Below the pieces are notes generated by a model. That model did no database searches and was not told the origin of the DNA. It saw nothing but the letters and a program-made list of their open reading frames with translations. A DNA stretch of 64,000 nt from contig NZ_JACYHF010000025.1 of assembly GCF_016482685.1 (NCBI RefSeq), forward strand, positions 21,361 through 85,360, in the 5' to 3' direction. This DNA comes from Streptomyces sp. DSM 110735 (GTDB taxonomy: Bacteria > Actinomycetota > Actinomycetes > Streptomycetales > Streptomycetaceae). A program made the position numbers and the translations under genes. Positions within the stretch are counted from its first letter, which is position 1, and each line of letters begins with the position of its first letter. This document shows positions 44,441 through 52,698 of this stretch, one piece after another.

Positions 44441-45931
44441 TCAGTGCCCGTGCACGTCGTTCGTCGCCTCGATCTTCTTCCAGGACTTCGGCTGGGTCAC
44501 CTGCGCGGCGCTGCGGGCCAGGGAAGCGCCCGTCGCGGGCGAGCCCGGCTTCGTCGGTTCGAAGAGCCAGGTGTCGAAGAGGGACGACAGCGGCTTGCCG
44601 GAGATCTGTTCGGCGTAGCGCTGGAAGTCGGCGACCGAGGCGTTGCCGTAGGCGTGAGCCCGGGGCCAGCCCTTGAGGATCGTGAAGAAGGCGTCGTCGC
44701 CCACGGCGTGGCGCAGGGCTTCGATGGCGAGGGCGCCGCGGTCGTAGACGGCGAGGTCGAACTGGCCGTCCGCGCCGGGGTCGCCCGGCTTGACCGTCCA
44801 GAAGGCGTCGTCGGCCGGGTGGGAGGCGTAGACGTAGTCGGCCAGTTCGCGGGTGGTGCCCTCGCCCTCGTGCTCGGACCAGAGCCACTGGGCGTAGCGG
44901 GCGAACCCCTCGTTGATCCAGATGTCCTTCCAGCCCTTGAGGGAGACGTCGTCGCCGTACCACTGGTGGGCCAGCTCGTGCACGACCACCGAGGTGTTGG
45001 AGCCGGCCGCGAACTGCTTCGGGCTGTAGTAGACGCGGGTCTGGGTCTCCAGCGCGTAGCCGGTGGTGGTGTTGGGGACGTAGCCGCCCGCCGTCGCGAA
45101 CGGATAGGGACCGAAGTAGCCGCTCAGCCAGTCCACCAGCTCGCCGGTGCGCTCCACGCTGGCGCGGGCGGCGCCGTCGTTGTCGCCGAGGTCCTTGCTG
45201 TAGGCGTTGATCACCGGCACCCCGCCCTCGGAGGTGGAGGTGGTGATGTCGAAGCGACCGAGGGCCAGAGTGGCCAGATAGGTCGCCTGGGGCTTGTCCT
45301 GGCGCCAGGTGTAGCGGGTCCAGCCCAGCTTCGAACTGGTCGACGTCAGCGCGCCGTTGGAGATCGCCTGGGTGCCGTCCGGGACGGCGACCGAGACGTC
45401 GTAGGTCGCCTTGTCGCTCGGGTGGTCGTTGCTCGGGAACCACCACCACGCGGACTCGGGCTCGTCGGCCGCCACCGCGCCGTCGGGCGTGCGGTGCCAG
45501 GTGGTGAAGCCGTACGCGCTCTTCGTGGACGGCACCCCGCTGTAGCGGACCACGACGGTGACCGGCGTCCCCTTCGGCAGCGGGGTTTTCGGCGTGACGA
45601 CCAGCTCGTGCTCGCCGGAGGAGGCGAAGCCCGCCTTCACGCCGTTGACCCGCACCTCGCTCACATCCAGCAGGAAGTCCAGGTCGAAGCTGGAGAGGTC
45701 CTGGGTGGTCTTCGCCAGGACGGTCGCGGTGCCCTCCAGCTCGTCGGTCTTCGGTTGGTACTTCAGGCGGAGGTCGTAGTGCGAGACGTCGTAGCCGCCG
45801 TTGCCGTAGGACGGGTAGTAGGGGTCACCGATGCCCGGCGCGCCCGGCGCGAAGGTCGCGGCCGACGCCGGGACCGCCAGCAGGAGGGAGGCCGCGGCCA
45901 GCGCGCCCGGCGCGAAGATTCTGCGGTGCAC
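44441..45931 (-). CDS. Secreted M1-family zinc metallopeptidase
   Basis: A 496-residue exported aminopeptidase-like enzyme. The signal peptide ends near PASAA (about residue 25). The zinc site is HELAHQWYGDDVSLKGWKDIWINEGFARY (HExxH plus the distal Glu), with an upstream beta-sandwich and YALETQTRVYY. The GAMEN motif that binds the substrate amino group is not evident, a difference seen in several actinomycete secreted M1 proteins. It diverges from the other secreted peptidase gene, across 194 bp. Confidence 0.9.
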   Translation of the reverse strand: MHRRIFAPGALAAASLLLAVPASAATFAPGAPGIGDPYYPSYGNGGYDVSHYDLRLKYQPKTDELEGTATVLAKTTQDLSSFDLDFLLDVSEVRVNGVKAGFASSGEHELVVTPKTPLPKGTPVTVVVRYSGVPSTKSAYGFTTWHRTPDGAVAADEPESAWWWFPSNDHPSDKATYDVSVAVPDGTQAISNGALTSTSSKLGWTRYTWRQDKPQATYLATLALGRFDITTSTSEGGVPVINAYSKDLGDNDGAARASVERTGELVDWLSGYFGPYPFATAGGYVPNTTTGYALETQTRVYYSPKQFAAGSNTSVVVHELAHQWYGDDVSLKGWKDIWINEGFARYAQWLWSEHEGEGTTRELADYVYASHPADDAFWTVKPGDPGADGQFDLAVYDRGALAIEALRHAVGDDAFFTILKGWPRAHAYGNASVADFQRYAEQISGKPLSSLFDTWLFEPTKPGSPATGASLARSAAQVTQPKSWKKIEATNDVHGH

Positions 45932-46125
45932 GTCAGCTCCAAGTCGTCGGTAGGGAAAGTCTGTTCGGAGCCTATTGAGTCCCTGTGGTCCCGCGGGTGT
46001 CCACGGCCGCTCCTGTCACACGATCGCCATTCGGCCGACACGCCGACCCCGCGTCGCGCCGACACGCCGCCCCTGCCCCGAAGCGCCTTCTTTTGCACGG
46101 CAGTTGACCGGAGTACCGTCCGCCC

Positions 46126-48108
46126 ATGCCGATTCGCACGCTCTGGAGAACGCTCGCGATCCTGGCCGTCGCAGCCCTGACGGCCGTCTTCCTCGTACCG
46201 GTCGCCGCCCAGGCGGCACCCCGCGAGAGCAGGCCCGTCTACTCGTACGCGCACGCCGTCCGCGAGTCGGTGTGGGTGGACACCGGTCTGGACGGGGACG
46301 GCGACGGCCGCACCGACCGCGTCGCCGCCGACATCGTCCGCCCCTCCGAACCCGCCCGCCAGGGTCGCAAGGTGCCCGTCATCATGGACGCCAGCCCCTA
46401 CTACTCCTGCTGCGGACGCGGCAACGAGAGCCAGCTCAAGACGTACGACGCGCAGGGGCACGTCGTCCAGATGCCGCTCTTCTACGACAACTACTTCGTG
46501 CCGCGCGGTTACGCCTTCGTCGGCGTCGACCTCGCCGGGACCAACCGCAGCGACGGCTGCGTGGACGTCGGCGGGCGCTCCGACATCCGCTCCGCCAAGG
46601 CGGTCGTCGACTGGCTCGGCGGCCGGGCCCGCGCCTACACCAGCCGCACCGGCGGCACACCGGTCAGGGCGAGCTGGACGACCGGCGCCACCGGCATGAT
46701 CGGCAAGAGCTGGGACGCCACCATCGCCAACGGCGTCGCCGCCACCGGGGTGAAGAACCTCAAGACCATCGTGCCGATCAGCGGCATCTCCTCCTGGTAC
46801 GACTACTACTTCGCCCAGGGTGCCCAGCTCTACGACGGCGGACCCGACGAACTGGCCGGATACGTCGACAGCGAGGGCGCCCAGGCGCACTGCGCGGCCG
46901 TGCAGAAGAAGCTCGCGGACGGCAGCCCCACCAGCGGCGACTGGACCGGTCTGTGGACCGAGCGGGACTACGTCAAGGACGCGGCCAAGGTCCGCGCCAG
47001 CGTCTTCCTGGTCCACGGGATGCAGGACCTCAACGTCCGCACCAAGCACTTCGGCCAGTGGTGGGACGCGCTCGCGAAGCACGGCGTCGAGCGCAAGATC
47101 TGGCTCTCCCAAACCGGCCACGTCGACCCCTTCGACTACCGGCGCGGCGCCTGGGTCGACACCCTGCACCGCTGGTTCGACCACGAACTCCTCGGCTACG
47201 ACAACGGCATCGACCGCGCGCCCATGGCCGACATCGAGCGCCACCCCGACCAGTGGGTCACCTCCGCCGTCTGGCCGCCGCGCGACACCCGGACCACCAC
47301 CCTGTACCCGGCGCGCGGCGCCACCCCCGGCGTCGGCACCCTGGGGCTCGGCCGGTCCACCGGCACCGAGCGGTTCACCGACGACCCGAGCCGGAGCGAG
47401 ACCGACTGGGCGGCCGACCTCACGAAGTCCACGCCCGACAAGGCCGCCTTCGTCACCCCGGCGCTCACCGGACCGCTGCGGATCTCCGGTTCCTCGCACG
47501 TCACCGTGACCGCCACACCGAGCACCGCCTCCGCCCATCTGTCCGCCGTCCTGGTCGACCTCGGTCCGGACACCATCCGCGACTACGCCGACGGCGGCGA
47601 GGGCATCACCACCCTCGCCGACCGCACCTGCTGGGGCGAGAGCACGACCGGGGACAGCGCCTGCTTCAAGACCACGGCGGCCAAGACGGTGCACGTCGAC
47701 GCCACCGTCGTCAGCCGGGGCTGGGCCGACCTCGGCCACCACGCCTCGCTCGCCAAGGGCACCCCGCTCACCCCCGGGCGCGCCTACACCATGACCCTCG
47801 ACCTGGCCGCCACCGACCACGTCGTCCCGGCGGGACACCGTCTTGCCCTGGTCGTCGCGGGCACCGACAAGGACCTCATCGAACCGCCCTCCACCCGGCC
47901 CACCCTCACCCTCGACCTCTCCCGCACCCGGGCCCGACTCCCCCTGGACGGCGGCGCCAAGGCCCTCGCCCGGGCCACCGCGACAGCACCCGCCGCACGC
48001 ACCCTCACCGTCGTCGGCACACCGGAGTGCGCGAGCGGCTACGGCGACGGCTGCACGTCCACCGTGTCGCCCAGCCGGACCGTGCCCGGTTCGAGCACGT
48101 CCAGGTAG
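46126..48108 (+). CDS. Secreted Xaa-Pro dipeptidyl-peptidase (S15/CocE-like)
   Basis: A 660-residue exported serine hydrolase. The signal peptide ends at AAQAA (about residue 30). The catalytic triad is visible: GMIGKSWDA (Ser 195), HGMQDLNV (Asp 301) and TGHVDP (His 332), then a C-terminal jelly-roll domain (about 425-640). It would cleave Xaa-Pro dipeptides in scavenged peptides. The natural end appears to be near RTLTVVGTPE. The frame runs another 23 codons antisense to the 3' end of the MOSC gene, giving a 70-bp convergent coding overlap. Confidence 0.92.
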   Translation: MPIRTLWRTLAILAVAALTAVFLVPVAAQAAPRESRPVYSYAHAVRESVWVDTGLDGDGDGRTDRVAADIVRPSEPARQGRKVPVIMDASPYYSCCGRGNESQLKTYDAQGHVVQMPLFYDNYFVPRGYAFVGVDLAGTNRSDGCVDVGGRSDIRSAKAVVDWLGGRARAYTSRTGGTPVRASWTTGATGMIGKSWDATIANGVAATGVKNLKTIVPISGISSWYDYYFAQGAQLYDGGPDELAGYVDSEGAQAHCAAVQKKLADGSPTSGDWTGLWTERDYVKDAAKVRASVFLVHGMQDLNVRTKHFGQWWDALAKHGVERKIWLSQTGHVDPFDYRRGAWVDTLHRWFDHELLGYDNGIDRAPMADIERHPDQWVTSAVWPPRDTRTTTLYPARGATPGVGTLGLGRSTGTERFTDDPSRSETDWAADLTKSTPDKAAFVTPALTGPLRISGSSHVTVTATPSTASAHLSAVLVDLGPDTIRDYADGGEGITTLADRTCWGESTTGDSACFKTTAAKTVHVDATVVSRGWADLGHHASLAKGTPLTPGRAYTMTLDLAATDHVVPAGHRLALVVAGTDKDLIEPPSTRPTLTLDLSRTRARLPLDGGAKALARATATAPAARTLTVVGTPECASGYGDGCTSTVSPSRTVPGSSTSR

Positions 48109-48881
48109 ACACCGACACACGACAGACGGCCCAGGTCGAAGACCGGCACCCGGTGTTCGCGGGCCACGGCACGCATGATGCCCGGGTCGGCCGGAAGGCC
48201 GGCCTGGGCCAGCGTGGGGACCACACAGCGCGGGGTGGGGACGGCGACGCGGAACAGGACCTCACCGACGCGGAGTCGACCCCCGAGCCAGGTGTCCTCG
48301 GGGAAACCGGGGGCGCCGGGGGTGTCCACGACCAGGTTCGGCCGGAAGCGCCGCGCGTCGAAGTCCCCGGCGGGGTACGCCGCCCGCAGCCGCGCCAGGG
48401 ACGCCGTGGTGACCAGATGCACCCTGCCGTAGTCGAAGAACGTCCCCGGCGCGACCCGCCCCGAGGTGATCGCCGCACCGGTGGCATCCGTACGGGCCGT
48501 GTCACGGAGTACGTCCGGGAGCCCGCCCTCGTACTCCGGCACCGCACGCTCCAGCGCGCCCCCGCCCCGCGCCGGGTCGTCCGACACGCAGACCCCGCGG
48601 CCGAGCAGCTTGGAGAGCCGGGCGTCCAACTCCGGGTCGCCGGGGGAGAGTTCCGTGCCGTCCGGCAGCTCGACCGTCACACGGTCGGACAGTGTCGCCC
48701 GGCAGGTCAGCAACGGACCCCACTTGCGCGGGTGTTTGGCGGAACCGACCGCCCCCGACTCGTCCAGCACCGCGGCGACCCGGTCCCCGTGCAACCCCCG
48801 TGCGGTGACCGCGACGCCGGTCAGGGACTCACCGAGCATGGACTTCACCGGGTAGCGGCGCAGCGCCGTCACCGTCGCCAT
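48039..48881 (-). CDS. MOSC-domain protein (mARC-like), first copy
   Basis: A 280-residue protein with the MOSC N-terminal barrel (MATVTALRRYPVKSMLGESLTGVAVTARGLHGDR) and MOSC domain (ARRFRPNLVVDTPGAPGFPEDTWLGGRLRVGEVLFRVAVPTPRCVVPTLAQ), where the Cys is the candidate molybdenum ligand. It lies eight bases downstream of the HxlR-peroxiredoxin gene and is probably co-transcribed. A second MOSC gene starts at 50631, on the other side of the O-methyltransferase. Confidence 0.88.
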   Translation of the reverse strand: MATVTALRRYPVKSMLGESLTGVAVTARGLHGDRVAAVLDESGAVGSAKHPRKWGPLLTCRATLSDRVTVELPDGTELSPGDPELDARLSKLLGRGVCVSDDPARGGGALERAVPEYEGGLPDVLRDTARTDATGAAITSGRVAPGTFFDYGRVHLVTTASLARLRAAYPAGDFDARRFRPNLVVDTPGAPGFPEDTWLGGRLRVGEVLFRVAVPTPRCVVPTLAQAGLPADPGIMRAVAREHRVPVFDLGRLSCVGVYLDVLEPGTVRLGDTVDVQPSP

Positions 48882-48889
48882 GCCCGGGA

Positions 48890-49771
48890 TCACCGCCCGC
48901 ACGCGGTGGCGAGGTCGAGACTGCGGGAGACAGCGGCGGGGATGTCGGTGACCGGGAACAGGGCGTGCCGGACGGTCCGTTCGGCGTCGATCACCAGGAT
49001 GAGCCGCTTGACGCGCAGGTCCTGTCCGGCGCGGAACGTCGGAAGCCGCAGGGCGGCGGTCAGTTGGAGCCGGTCGTCGGACAGCAGCGGGAAGGGCAGT
49101 TCCTCGGCGCGGGCGAACGCTGCCTGCTCCGCCGGGGTTTGAGTGCTCACCCCGTGCACGGCGACACCGGACGTCTCGAACTCCGGCCACGCCGCGCGGA
49201 ACTGGCGGTTCTCCAGCGTGCAGCCCGCGCTGCCGGGGACGGCGGAGGGCGCCGGGTCGGCCGGGAGACCGGGTATGCCGGTGGCCGGGTAGGCGAACAG
49301 GACGGTCGCGCGGGCGGTGGGGGAGACCGGGTCGTACACGGCGCCGTCCGTCCCCGGCAGGCGCACCCCGGCGGGCACGCGCGCACCGACGAGCGCCGCG
49401 ACCCGCCGCGCCTCCGCGCCGTCGTCGGGCGCCTGGCCGGTGAGGGTGCCGTCGCCGAGGAGCCAGCGGTCCGCCCAGTCCTGGAGCGACACCAGCACGG
49501 GCAGCAGCCCCCGGCCCTGCTCGGTCAGCACGTACTCGTGGCGGGGCGGCCGCTCCTGGTAGCGGCGGCGCTCCAGCACCCCGTGGTCGGTCAGCGCGCG
49601 CAGCCGCTCCGCGAGGACCTTGCGGGACACGCCCAGCTCCTCCGCCAGTTGGTCGAAGCGCACATGGCCGCGCGCGATCTCGCGCAGCACCAGCAGACTC
49701 CACCAGTCGCCCACCACCGCTGCCGCCTGCGCGATGCCGCAGGCGTCGTCCGCCTCGCGCCGTGGTCTCAT
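48890..49771 (-). CDS. HxlR-type helix-turn-helix fused to a peroxiredoxin
   Basis: A 293-residue fusion. Residues 10-105 are an HxlR winged helix (DDACGIAQAAAVVGDWWSLLVLREIARGHVRFDQLAEELGVSRKVLAERL). Residues 125-290 are a peroxiredoxin/AhpC-TSA-like domain with the probable peroxidatic Cys 184 in SAGCTLENRQFR. Cys 11 lies at the position where many HxlR sensors have their redox Cys. The protein could couple peroxide sensing to promoter control without a separate sensor. ATG 49771 is preceded by a tandem start-region duplication. It diverges from the O-methyltransferase gene over an inverted-repeat operator. Confidence 0.88.
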   Translation of the reverse strand: MRPRREADDACGIAQAAAVVGDWWSLLVLREIARGHVRFDQLAEELGVSRKVLAERLRALTDHGVLERRRYQERPPRHEYVLTEQGRGLLPVLVSLQDWADRWLLGDGTLTGQAPDDGAEARRVAALVGARVPAGVRLPGTDGAVYDPVSPTARATVLFAYPATGIPGLPADPAPSAVPGSAGCTLENRQFRAAWPEFETSGVAVHGVSTQTPAEQAAFARAEELPFPLLSDDRLQLTAALRLPTFRAGQDLRVKRLILVIDAERTVRHALFPVTDIPAAVSRSLDLATACGR

Positions 49772-49808
49772 CGCCGTGGCCCCATCGTCATCGTCGTGGC
49801 CCCATCGT
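49769..49808. repeat. 20-bp tandem duplication of the hxlR-peroxiredoxin start region
   Basis: On the minus strand, ACGATGGGGCCACGACGATG (49808-49789) is followed by ACGATGGGGCCACGGCGATG (49788-49769), with 19 of 20 bases equal. ATG 49805 after GAGGAG opens MGPRR, whose TGA overlaps ATG 49791. That opens MTMGPRR, whose TGA overlaps the real ATG 49771. Confidence 0.85.
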
Positions 49809-49865
49809 CGTGACTCCTCAGGAACGCGCCGCCGGAAGCCGTTGACAGGCCGCCGTGCGCCCATA

Positions 49866-49910
49866 GTAGGTTCCCATTCGGAACCTGGTCAGTATCGAAA
49901 GGGAACCTAC
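49866..49910. promoter_or_regulatory. Inverted-repeat operator in the divergent promoter
   Basis: GTAGGTTCCC (49866-49875) and GGGAACCTAC (49901-49910) are perfect inverted repeats. An extra GGAACC at 49880-49885 forms a tighter palindrome, GGTTCC-CATTC-GGAACC. A TTGACA (49842-49847) with TAGGTT (49867-49872) resembles a promoter for the methyltransferase that the sites would block. The repressor is probably the adjacent HxlR-type fusion. Confidence 0.7.
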
Positions 49911-49911
49911 C

Positions 49912-50580
49912 GTGTCGCAGAAGCTCTGGAACGCCGTGGACGACTACTTCAACGGCCTGCTGGTCGAGGAGGACGCCGCGCTGCGGGGCGCGGCCGAGGA
50001 GAGCGAGGCGGCCGGGCTCCCTCCGCACCAGGTCGCCCCGAACCAGGGCAAGTTGCTGCATCTGCTGGCCCGTATCCAGGGTGCCCGCTCGGTCCTTGAG
50101 ATCGGCACCCTCGGCGGCTACAGCACCATCTGGCTGGCCCGCGCCCTGCCCGAGGGAGGGCGGCTGATCACCCTGGAGGCCGACCCGCACCACGCCGAGG
50201 TCGCCGCCGCCAACATCGCCGCCGCCGAGGTCGGTCACCTGGTCGACCTGCGCGTAGGCAAGGCGATCGACACCCTGCCGGTGCTCGCGGACGAGGGCGT
50301 CGGTCCCTTCGACCTGGTCTTCATCGACGCGGACAAGCCGTCCAACCCCGAGTATCTGCGCTGGGCGCTGCGACTCACCCGGCCCGGCAGCGTCATCATC
50401 GGGGACAATGTCGTACGCGAGGGCGCGGTGACCGACCCCGCGAGCGAGGACCCCCGCGTCCAGGGAGTCCGCACCTTCACCGAACTCATCGCGGAACACG
50501 CCCAGTTGACCGCGACGACACTCCAGACCGTCGGGTCCAAGGGGTACGACGGGTTCACGCTGGCCCTCGTCACCGAGTAA
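49912..50580 (+). CDS. SAM-dependent O-methyltransferase (family 3, catechol-OMT-like)
   Basis: A 222-residue class I methyltransferase. The SAM-binding motif is VLEIGTLGGYSTIWLARALPEGGRL, the acidic strand is LITLEADPHHAEVA, and FDLVFIDADKPSNPEYL holds metal-binding Asp residues of the caffeoyl-CoA/catechol family. GTG 49912 follows the operator directly. Together with the divergent redox fusion and MOSC genes this may form a small detoxification set, but no substrate can be named. Confidence 0.9.
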   Translation: MSQKLWNAVDDYFNGLLVEEDAALRGAAEESEAAGLPPHQVAPNQGKLLHLLARIQGARSVLEIGTLGGYSTIWLARALPEGGRLITLEADPHHAEVAAANIAAAEVGHLVDLRVGKAIDTLPVLADEGVGPFDLVFIDADKPSNPEYLRWALRLTRPGSVIIGDNVVREGAVTDPASEDPRVQGVRTFTELIAEHAQLTATTLQTVGSKGYDGFTLALVTE

Positions 50581-50630
50581 CCGGCTTACCCAGACCGACA
50601 GTTGACCGGACCGAGCAGCCCGAGGCGCAC

Positions 50631-51458
50631 ATGGCCACCGTCACCCACCTGACGTACTACCCCGTCAAGGGCTGCGCCGGAGTCCCGGTGGCGGAAGCCC
50701 AGTTGACACCCGCCGGGCTCGCACACGACCGCAGCTTCATGGTCGTCAGCGAGGAGGGCGTCTTCCGCACCCAGCGACGCGACCCGCGACTCGCCCTGAT
50801 CCAGCCCGAGGTCACCCCCGGCGGCGACCGGCTCATCCTCCACGCACCGGGTCACGGCACCGTGCGCGTCGCCGTGGACGCCTCCGGCGCCGCCCGGCCC
50901 GTCGACCTGTTCGGCACCGCCTACCGGGGCATCGACCAGGGCGACACCGTGGCCGACTGGCTGTCCCAGGCGCTCGGCACGCCCAGCAGACTGGTCCGCG
51001 TCCCGCCCGACCACGACCGGGTGACCGACGGCCGGACACCGGGCACCTCCGGCTACGCCGACAGTTGCGCCCTGCACGTCGTCTCCCGCGCCACCCTCGA
51101 CGAACTGAACCGGAGACTGGCGGAGCGCGGCGCCGCCCCGCTGCCGATGAGCCGCTTCCGCCCCAACGTCGTCATCGACGGCTGGGACGAGCCCCACACC
51201 GAGGACCGCGTCCTGCTCCTCACCCTCGGCGCCGCCGAACTCGGCTACGCCAAGCTCGCCATCCGCTGCGCCGTCACCATGGTCGACCAGGAGACCGGCG
51301 CGAGATCGGGACCCGAACCGCTGCGCACCCTCGCGGCATACCGGCGCGCGAGAGAGGGCGGAGTCGCCTTCGGCACGAAGTTCGCCGTACTGCGCCCGGG
51401 CAAGGTGTCCGTGGGGGACGAGGCGGTCGTCGGCGGATGGGGCGAGTCGGAGCTGTAG
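50631..51458 (+). CDS. MOSC-domain protein (mARC-like), second copy
   Basis: A 275-residue protein similar in plan to the product of 48039-48881. It has MATVTHLTYYPVKGCAGVPVAEAQLTPAGLAHDRSFMVV at the start and SRFRPNVVIDG, then LAIRCAVTMVDQETGARSGPEPLRTLAAYRR at the end. IRC-T-VDQ-TG is the Mo-cofactor Cys context of mARC/YcbX proteins, better conserved here than in the first copy. It follows the methyltransferase by 50 bp. YcbX/mARC enzymes reduce N-hydroxylated compounds, a plausible role. Confidence 0.9.
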   Translation: MATVTHLTYYPVKGCAGVPVAEAQLTPAGLAHDRSFMVVSEEGVFRTQRRDPRLALIQPEVTPGGDRLILHAPGHGTVRVAVDASGAARPVDLFGTAYRGIDQGDTVADWLSQALGTPSRLVRVPPDHDRVTDGRTPGTSGYADSCALHVVSRATLDELNRRLAERGAAPLPMSRFRPNVVIDGWDEPHTEDRVLLLTLGAAELGYAKLAIRCAVTMVDQETGARSGPEPLRTLAAYRRAREGGVAFGTKFAVLRPGKVSVGDEAVVGGWGESEL

Positions 51459-51623
51459 ACCGCCGCGGGGCCGTCCAGTGCCGTACGAACAGGTACACCC
51501 TCGACCACGCGTGCGGCCGTCGCCCCGTGCGGACCAAGGGAATTCCGGCCACCGTGCGACGGGTGTGCCGAGAGTCCCCTCCCGGCGGGCTCCCGATCCC
51601 CTCGGCGCCGGGATACTCGCAGC

Positions 51624-52652
51624 ATGTCTGCCGCTTACGCGACCTTCGGCCTGGTACCGGCGTTCCGCGCGGGCGGCGTGCTGCCCGACGGCGGCTATCA
51701 GATCCACCGCGACTTCACGGACTTCGTCGTGGACGGACAGCCCCTGCTGTTCCGCTTCCCCGACCTCGACGCGGTGACCCCGCTCGCCTCCGACGTGCCG
51801 CCCGAGGTGCTCGCCGCGCAGGTGCGGGGGCTGCTCCTGGAGCGCGAACCCCCGCTGCCCGGCGGGCGGTTCGTGGTGTACGGGTGCCCCGAGTGCGCGG
51901 ACCTGGCGTGCGGGGCGCTGACCGCCGTCGTGGAGCGGGACGACGGCGACGTCGTCTGGCGCGACTTCGCCTGGCAGGACGGCGAGCACGCCGAACCGGT
52001 GCGCGACGGCTACGGCGGCACGGGACCCTTCCGCTTCCGGGCTCCCGCCTACCGGGCCGCCCTCACCGCCCTGCTCGACCGCCCGGACACCGCGCCCGCG
52101 CCCCGCCCCCACGTCCTGGTGATCGGACCCCGCGCCGGGACCCCCGCCCGCCTCGCCGCCGCCCTGCGCGGCACCGGCGTCGGCGCCGACGTCACCCCCG
52201 AGGTGGACGACGTGCCCGCGGAGGAACTGCGCCGCTACGACGCCGTGCTGTACGCCCCCGGCGTCCCCGAGCCCCAACGAGCCGCCGTACGCGAGGTGTT
52301 CACCCGCGCCGGGGTCGACACCGCCCACGTGGACGCGCTCGCGCCGATCGTCCCGCTCCTCGTCGCCCAGACCGAGCAGGCGCTCGACCGCGACGCGCTC
52401 CGCCCGCGCCGGATCACCGCCCTCACCGCCGACCGCCACACCGCCGCGCTCGACGTGGCCACCGCCTGCCGGGTCCGCCTCCTCGCCTACCGCCGCGACC
52501 GCCTCCACCGCGTCCACGTGCGCGAACTCCTCGACGAGATCCTCACCCCGGGCACCCACCACCTCCCGCTGGACCCGAGAGCCGTACGCGGCAACGCGTA
52601 CGTGGTGGCCCGCACGACCGGGACGGTCCTGACGGCACCGGCCGCCCCCTGA
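51624..52652 (+). CDS. Conserved actinomycete protein of unknown function with N-terminal beta domain
   Basis: A 342-residue protein. The N-terminal half (IHRDFTDFVVDGQPLLFRF, FVVYGCPECADLACGALTAVVERDDGDVVWRDFAW) contains a CPECADLACG cluster that may bind a metal and resembles uncharacterised streptomycete proteins labelled oxidoreductase. The C-terminal half (HVLVIGPRAGTPARLAAALRG, then TERYDAVLYAPGVPEPQ-like) looks like a Rossmann-type segment. I cannot name the function. ATG 51624 is used. The 165 bp upstream have no recognised feature. Confidence 0.65.
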   Translation: MSAAYATFGLVPAFRAGGVLPDGGYQIHRDFTDFVVDGQPLLFRFPDLDAVTPLASDVPPEVLAAQVRGLLLEREPPLPGGRFVVYGCPECADLACGALTAVVERDDGDVVWRDFAWQDGEHAEPVRDGYGGTGPFRFRAPAYRAALTALLDRPDTAPAPRPHVLVIGPRAGTPARLAAALRGTGVGADVTPEVDDVPAEELRRYDAVLYAPGVPEPQRAAVREVFTRAGVDTAHVDALAPIVPLLVAQTEQALDRDALRPRRITALTADRHTAALDVATACRVRLLAYRRDRLHRVHVRELLDEILTPGTHHLPLDPRAVRGNAYVVARTTGTVLTAPAAP

Positions 52653-52698
52653 CGCCTGGCCGCACCGCCCTTCGCCGGACATTAAAATCGGCCCCCTG

